DNA of 9,500 nt from Rhodococcus sp. (in: high G+C Gram-positive bacteria) (GTDB lineage Bacteria; Actinomycetota; Actinomycetes; Mycobacteriales; Mycobacteriaceae), in assembly GCA_012515885.1 (NCBI GenBank), contig JAAYXN010000417.1:1-9500 (forward strand). Direction: 5' to 3'. The notes under the pieces are model-generated. The model did no database searches and had not been told where the DNA came from. It saw only the letters and a program-made list of their open reading frames with translations. Both the position numbers and the translations under genes were made by a program. Within the stretch, counting starts at the first letter, position 1. The number at the start of each line of letters is the position of its first letter. Positions 6,505 to 9,500 of the stretch are shown here, in pieces.

Positions 6505-7595
6505 GCCGCGGATTGTCGCTGCGCGCGCAGGTCACGGCCCGCGGGTTTGACGTCGAACTCGACATCGAACCCTGGCAGGTCGTTGCGGTGCTGGGGCCCA
6601 ATGGAGCAGGAAAGTCGACGCTGCTGTCGGTGCTGTCCGGATTGATCTATCCCGACCACGGGCACCTGGTGCTGGATGGCAAGACCCTGATCGATACCGC
6701 TGCGCACGTGCAGATTCCGCCGCATAAGCGGGCGGTAGCGCTGCTTGCTCAGCAGCCGCTGCTGTTTCCGCACCTGAGTGTGGCCGCCAATGTGGCTTTT
6801 GCGCCGCGTGCTGCCGGGGCGAGTCGACGCGTGGCGCGCGATGCCGCGTACACGTGGCTTGAAGCGGTCGACGCTCTCGAGTTTGCGCGCCGTCGCCCCC
6901 ATCAACTGTCGGGAGGGCAGGCGCAAAGGGTGGCGGTGGCGCGTGCTTTGGCGGCGGACCCGAAGGTTCTCCTGCTTGATGAGCCGCTCGCCGCATTGGA
7001 CGTGTCCGCTGCTCCCGCGATTCGATCGCTCTTGCGTGACGTGCTGCGTTCTGGTGAGCGGATGGCACTCGTCGTCACACACGACATTCTCGATGCGCTG
7101 GCGTTCGCTGACCGTGCGGTAGTGATCGAGTCCGGTCATATCGCTGAAGAAGGACCGGTGCGTGAGGTGCTCTCGCGTCCACGCAGCGATTTCGGGGCCC
7201 GCATCGCTGGCGTCAATATGATGGCAGGCACGGCCAATGAAACCGGATTGACCGCGCGGGATGGCGTCGTGGTGACTGGAAATGTCGATACCCAGTGCCG
7301 TATTGGCGGTGACGCGGTGGCAGTGTTCGCGCCGCATGCGGTGGCGATCTACCTCTCCCCACCTGAGGGCAGTCCCCGCAATCTGTTCGAGGTGCAGGTG
7401 ACGGAGTTGACGACGCGCGGCGCGGTGGTGGTTGTGGCCGGGGCGTTGACGAGTTCACCGTCAACGGTGCTGACCGCGGAAATTACCGCCGCTGCTGCCG
7501 CTGACCTACAGCTCGTTCCCGGAGCGAAGGTGTGTTTTGTCGTGAAGGCCACCGAAGTCGCGGTTCACGCGTCGGCGAGGCAGCGCGCGCACTGA
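6498..7595 (+). CDS. modC: Molybdate ABC transporter ATP-binding protein ModC
   Basis: This 365-residue ATPase powers molybdate import with ModB. The nucleotide-binding domain carries Walker A GPNGAGKST (33-41), a Q-loop glutamine at about 85-86, the signature LSGGQ (137-141), Walker B LLLDEP (158-163) and the switch histidine (H195 in VVTHD). A regulatory TOBE (Mop) domain fills about 293-357, the usual ModC arrangement; in the family it binds molybdate or tungstate and can inhibit transport. Residues 232-290, between ATPase and TOBE domains, are of ordinary length. The start is either ATG 6498 or GTG 6501; the GTG would give the same GTGA overlap seen at modA/modB. The overlap with modB makes co-translation likely. 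Confidence 0.93.
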   Translation: MVSRGLSLRAQVTARGFDVELDIEPWQVVAVLGPNGAGKSTLLSVLSGLIYPDHGHLVLDGKTLIDTAAHVQIPPHKRAVALLAQQPLLFPHLSVAANVAFAPRAAGASRRVARDAAYTWLEAVDALEFARRRPHQLSGGQAQRVAVARALAADPKVLLLDEPLAALDVSAAPAIRSLLRDVLRSGERMALVVTHDILDALAFADRAVVIESGHIAEEGPVREVLSRPRSDFGARIAGVNMMAGTANETGLTARDGVVVTGNVDTQCRIGGDAVAVFAPHAVAIYLSPPEGSPRNLFEVQVTELTTRGAVVVVAGALTSSPSTVLTAEITAAAAADLQLVPGAKVCFVVKATEVAVHASARQRAH

Positions 7596-7640
7596 ATAAC
7601 GGTATTCATTTAACTATTTCGTTCCAGATGGAACCGAAAT
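7594..7640. repeat. Two inverted repeats in the gap after modC
   Basis: GAATA (7594-7598) and TATTC (7603-7607) form a small stem overlapping the modC stop. Then ATTTCGTTCC (7616-7625) pairs with GGAACCGAAAT (7630-7640) around AGAT, leaving one unpaired base. The second stem is AT-rich at its base and lacks a T-run after it on the plus strand, so a classic terminator is doubtful; it could also be an operator of the next gene. The AT-rich TAAATA at 7640-7645 could serve as a weak -10 for that gene. Confidence 0.35.
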
Positions 7641-7665
7641 AAATAGGGGTGCGTCCAATTTCTAT

Positions 7666-8199
7666 ATGGACCCATTCGAGCGCCTAGAATATTCGTTCGG
7701 CACCGGCCACGGTGACCCAACGACGTGGTTGTCGGCGCCGGATTTGATCATCGGTGACGGTGATATCCCCAACGCGGTGCGCCTCGACTTCGATGGCGAT
7801 GGGCTCCTCGATGACGCCATGTGGGATTCCGACGGAGATGGCGTGGTGGACCAGGCTGTTCTCGATGTCGATTCGGGTCTTGAGGCCCGCTATTTCGCGG
7901 ACCCCACAGGCGCGGGAACCTGGAATCAGGAGATCATTTACACGGGCATCGACTACGAGCCGCCCGTCGTACCTGACACGCAGGTGACGGCCGAATCCAG
8001 CGTCGCCGAGTCGACCCGGCGTACGGAATATCATCCGTCGGAACTTCGGCCGGTCAGCATGGACACCGAAGACCACACTGCGACCACGGATTTGCATACA
8101 GCGCTTCTCCGGGGCCGCGAGTGCGGTCTGGATGATCTTGAAGACCGTCCAGAGCTGGACGGCACCGCCCCGAGTAGTGCCTCTACCAGGGAGATTTAG
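7666..8199 (+). CDS. Acidic Asp/Gly-repeat protein, DUF6802-like
   Basis: This 177-residue, strongly acidic protein has no signal peptide or membrane segment. Three consecutive units of about 13 residues begin at 41, 54 and 67: DFDGDGLLDD, DSDGDGVVDQ and a degenerate DVDSGLEA. This DxDGDG pattern resembles calcium-binding loops (EF-hand or thrombospondin type-3-like). A segment ending ADPTGAGTWNQE (79-89) follows, then a probably disordered, acidic, Ser/Thr-rich C-terminal half. I associate it, tentatively from memory, with the actinobacterial DUF6802 group; its biochemical role is unknown to me. Metal binding is inferred from the motif only. The ATG at 7666 has only a distant AGGGG (7645-7649). 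The gene is convergent with the EspG-family gene, 32 bp away. Confidence 0.7.
   Translation: MDPFERLEYSFGTGHGDPTTWLSAPDLIIGDGDIPNAVRLDFDGDGLLDDAMWDSDGDGVVDQAVLDVDSGLEARYFADPTGAGTWNQEIIYTGIDYEPPVVPDTQVTAESSVAESTRRTEYHPSELRPVSMDTEDHTATTDLHTALLRGRECGLDDLEDRPELDGTAPSSASTREI
7786..7896 (+). repeat. Tandem ~39-bp units encoding DxDGDG loops
   Basis: Codons 41-53, 54-66 and 67-77 of the acidic protein form three in-frame units. The first two match D-x-D-G-D-G-x-x-D-x-A, while the third has lost the second DG. Similarity is clear at the protein level and weaker in the DNA, suggesting old duplication with selection on the loop residues. Confidence 0.6.
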
Positions 8200-8231
8200 A
8201 GCTCGATTCGGGTCTTGCGGGTTGTAAGCGT

Positions 8232-8978
8232 TTACGCGTACGCCTCGGAACGATGCTCCTCAAGTGCTTCGGCGATCAGGGTCTGCACCGCGGTAGTGAA
8301 TGCTTCCGGTCCGCCAGAGTTAATCGTGCCGACATTGTAGGGACCGGAGATGTAGCGCCCATCACCACCAAGATCGACCCAACCAACGCGGCCCACCTTG
8401 TGTTCGCGACCCAGGCGCGGTCCCCGGAACACTTCGACGCTGCCGCCGCCAACGCCAGATGCCGCGCACGCGTCAGCGAAACCGGCTGCGGGTCTGTCAT
8501 CACCCCACACGGACGTCATGTACGAATCTGGTTCGCCGCCGACATCAATGCTGGGAGCAGCAGAGACGGGTGCGAAGGTACGCGTGCCACCAGCATTGGC
8601 AGGTATCGCCCCAACCAGACGCTGACTCAAACCGCGTGTACCGGCGAGTCCGAGCGCGACAACGTTATGGCCGTCATGGACGATTTCGGAGGCGATAGCG
8701 ATGCGATCGGTGAGTACCCCGGCCGCGATACGCACGTTTGTATCCTGCACGGTGCCCGTGATTTCCACGTAGACCTCAGGGTTCGCGAGCACGCGCATAG
8801 CGATGGTGATGTCGTTGTTGTCCGCTTGGAGTTCTCGACGCAGCTGAGCACGTTCCTGTATCAGTAGCTGCGAATCATCATGGCGCCCAATGGCTTTAAT
8901 TGGATAGGGCGGAGCGTCATGGTCGGTGAGTTCCCAAAAGGCAAGGAACTGTTCGGGATAGAGCTTCCAGGCCAGCAT
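8232..8978 (-). CDS. espG: ESX (type VII) secretion-associated protein, EspG family
   Basis: This 248-residue soluble protein fits the EspG family in length and pattern. The N-terminus YPEQFLAFWELTDHDAPPYP resembles the family's opening helix and Pro-Tyr-Pro turn. ERAQLRRELQ and the strand-rich ALxxPEVYVEITG-like segment (near 62-76) follow, and later GRYISGP (about 207-213). EspG proteins are cytosolic chaperones that bind PE/PPE-type substrates of ESX systems and keep them soluble. The ATG at 8978 directly abuts the upstream TAA (8979-8981), and GGGAG lies eight bases before it on this strand, inside the end of the preceding gene, so the two are coupled. The paralogue and ESX type cannot be told; assignment rests on recalled family features. 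Confidence 0.75.
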   Translation of the reverse strand: MLAWKLYPEQFLAFWELTDHDAPPYPIKAIGRHDDSQLLIQERAQLRRELQADNNDITIAMRVLANPEVYVEITGTVQDTNVRIAAGVLTDRIAIASEIVHDGHNVVALGLAGTRGLSQRLVGAIPANAGGTRTFAPVSAAPSIDVGGEPDSYMTSVWGDDRPAAGFADACAASGVGGGSVEVFRGPRLGREHKVGRVGWVDLGGDGRYISGPYNVGTINSGGPEAFTTAVQTLIAEALEEHRSEAYA

Positions 8979-9500
8979 TTAGTTGGCTCCCAACACTGGT
9001 GGCACCAGCTTCGGTGGAGCACCGATCAACTCGTTGCCGTTTTCAATCGTTTTCAGGTAGTCGGGAATCTGATGTTCCTTTTCTTGGCCGCGTCCGGCAC
9101 CAGCTCCGCCGCCGCCCATCATGCCGCCACCCATACCGCCCATACCGCGCGCGCCAGCTCCCATAGCGCCGGGAACGCCACGTGCACCGGCGCCCGCACC
9201 AGCGCCTGTGCCGGGTCCGGCACCGACACCAGGGGCCGCGCCCATACCGGGACCGCCAGCACCACCACCAATACCACCACCAGCGCCGATACCTCCGCCA
9301 CCGGCGCCGCCACCGCCAAGACCCGGGGCGCCAGGCATACCGCCACCCACAGAGGGAGCGCCCGCAGACGCAGCCATCGTCGATGCCGGGTTACCGGTAG
9401 AGAACGGTGATTCACCCAGCGAAGGATTCTGTTGACCCGGGCCACCCGGGTTCTGAGGGTCCGGGCCGGGCACCGCGTTCTCACCTACAGGAGTATCCGC
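8979..9500 (-). CDS. Gly/Pro-rich protein, 3' part; probable ESX substrate or PPE-like protein (partial)
   Basis: The frame is open to the window edge, so the true start probably lies beyond 9500; a GTG at 9473 is possible but has no support as a start. The visible 173 residues fall into three parts: a Pro/Asn/Gly/Gln region (1-50), a tract of almost only Gly, Ala, Pro and Met (about 52-138), and a distinct tail (139-173) with EKEHQIPDYLK, NGNELIG and PPKLVPPVLGA. That tail layout (charged EH, PDYL, NG-ELIG, APPVxGA) is, as I recall it, common at the C-terminus of large PPE/WXG-like proteins of Mycobacteriales. With espG immediately downstream, an ESX-exported protein is likely. The N-terminal domain that would decide this is missing. 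Confidence 0.65.
   Translation of the reverse strand, partial: ADTPVGENAVPGPDPQNPGGPGQQNPSLGESPFSTGNPASTMAASAGAPSVGGGMPGAPGLGGGGAGGGGIGAGGGIGGGAGGPGMGAAPGVGAGPGTGAGAGAGARGVPGAMGAGARGMGGMGGGMMGGGGAGAGRGQEKEHQIPDYLKTIENGNELIGAPPKLVPPVLGAN
9087..9347 (-). repeat. Low-complexity Gly-rich coding tract
   Basis: About 87 consecutive codons encode mostly Gly with Ala, Pro, Met and a few Ile/Val, in irregular GGxG and GAGxG units. It is probably a flexible linker or surface-exposed spacer. The matching plus-strand frame reads as a Pro-rich peptide only because the complement of Gly codons gives Pro codons. Confidence 0.7.

Noticed and set aside
6393..7337. 314-codon minus-strand frame opposite modB/modC
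   Set aside because: Arg/His/Gln-rich with no domain, overlapping two unmistakable transporter genes.
8253..8867. 204-codon plus-strand frame opposite espG
   Set aside because: No ribosome site or family features; the minus-strand frame has EspG-type sequence and a GGGAG site.
8880..9410. Thr/Ala/His-rich 176-codon plus-strand frame
   Set aside because: Antisense to the espG-like gene and the Gly-rich gene; its composition follows from the complement of Gly/Ala codons.
9121..9435. Pro-rich plus-strand frame
   Set aside because: Mirror of Gly codons (GGN to NCC/CCN); the minus-strand frame has a complex tail and a coupled neighbour, this one has neither.

Overview
The window is high-GC DNA with actinobacterial character: GTG starts, 4-base GTGA gene overlaps, GAGGAG ribosome sites and a Gly-rich protein. 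The ESX (type VII) secretion-associated gene at the right end points to Mycobacteriales (the mycolic-acid group: Gordonia, Rhodococcus, Nocardia, Dietzia, Mycobacterium and relatives). The genus cannot be fixed from this sequence alone.

Left block (1-4313): a short leader with inverted repeats precedes one very large gene for a 1395-residue cytoplasmic enzyme. Its first half is a NasA/NarB-type assimilatory nitrate reductase (4Fe-4S cluster plus bis-MGD molybdenum cofactor). Its second half is a complete CysJ-like diflavin reductase (FMN, FAD and NADPH modules). The chain looks like a self-contained NADPH:nitrate oxidoreductase.

Middle block (4314-7595): a short promoter-like region precedes a same-strand cluster of a helix-turn-helix/TOBE molybdate-responsive protein, the lipoprotein ModA, the permease ModB and the ATPase ModC. 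modA-modB and modB-modC overlap, so these three are almost certainly co-transcribed. The transporter supplies the molybdate needed for the molybdenum cofactor of the enzyme encoded just upstream, so the left and middle blocks form one functional unit: molybdate uptake and sensing plus a Mo-dependent nitrate reductase.

Right block (7596-9500): after an intergenic region with an imperfect hairpin comes a small acidic protein with tandem Asp/Gly repeats resembling calcium-binding loops. Convergent to it, on the minus strand, are an EspG-family ESX chaperone and, immediately upstream of espG, the 3' part of a Gly/Pro-rich protein ending in a compact conserved-looking tail. The latter runs off the window edge and is probably an ESX substrate or PPE-like protein. 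These genes have no evident link to nitrate metabolism.

No rRNA, tRNA, CRISPR array, insertion sequence or phage gene was seen. The most unusual element is the one-chain nitrate reductase. Such fusions are, to my knowledge, already annotated in actinobacteria, so it is notable rather than clearly new.
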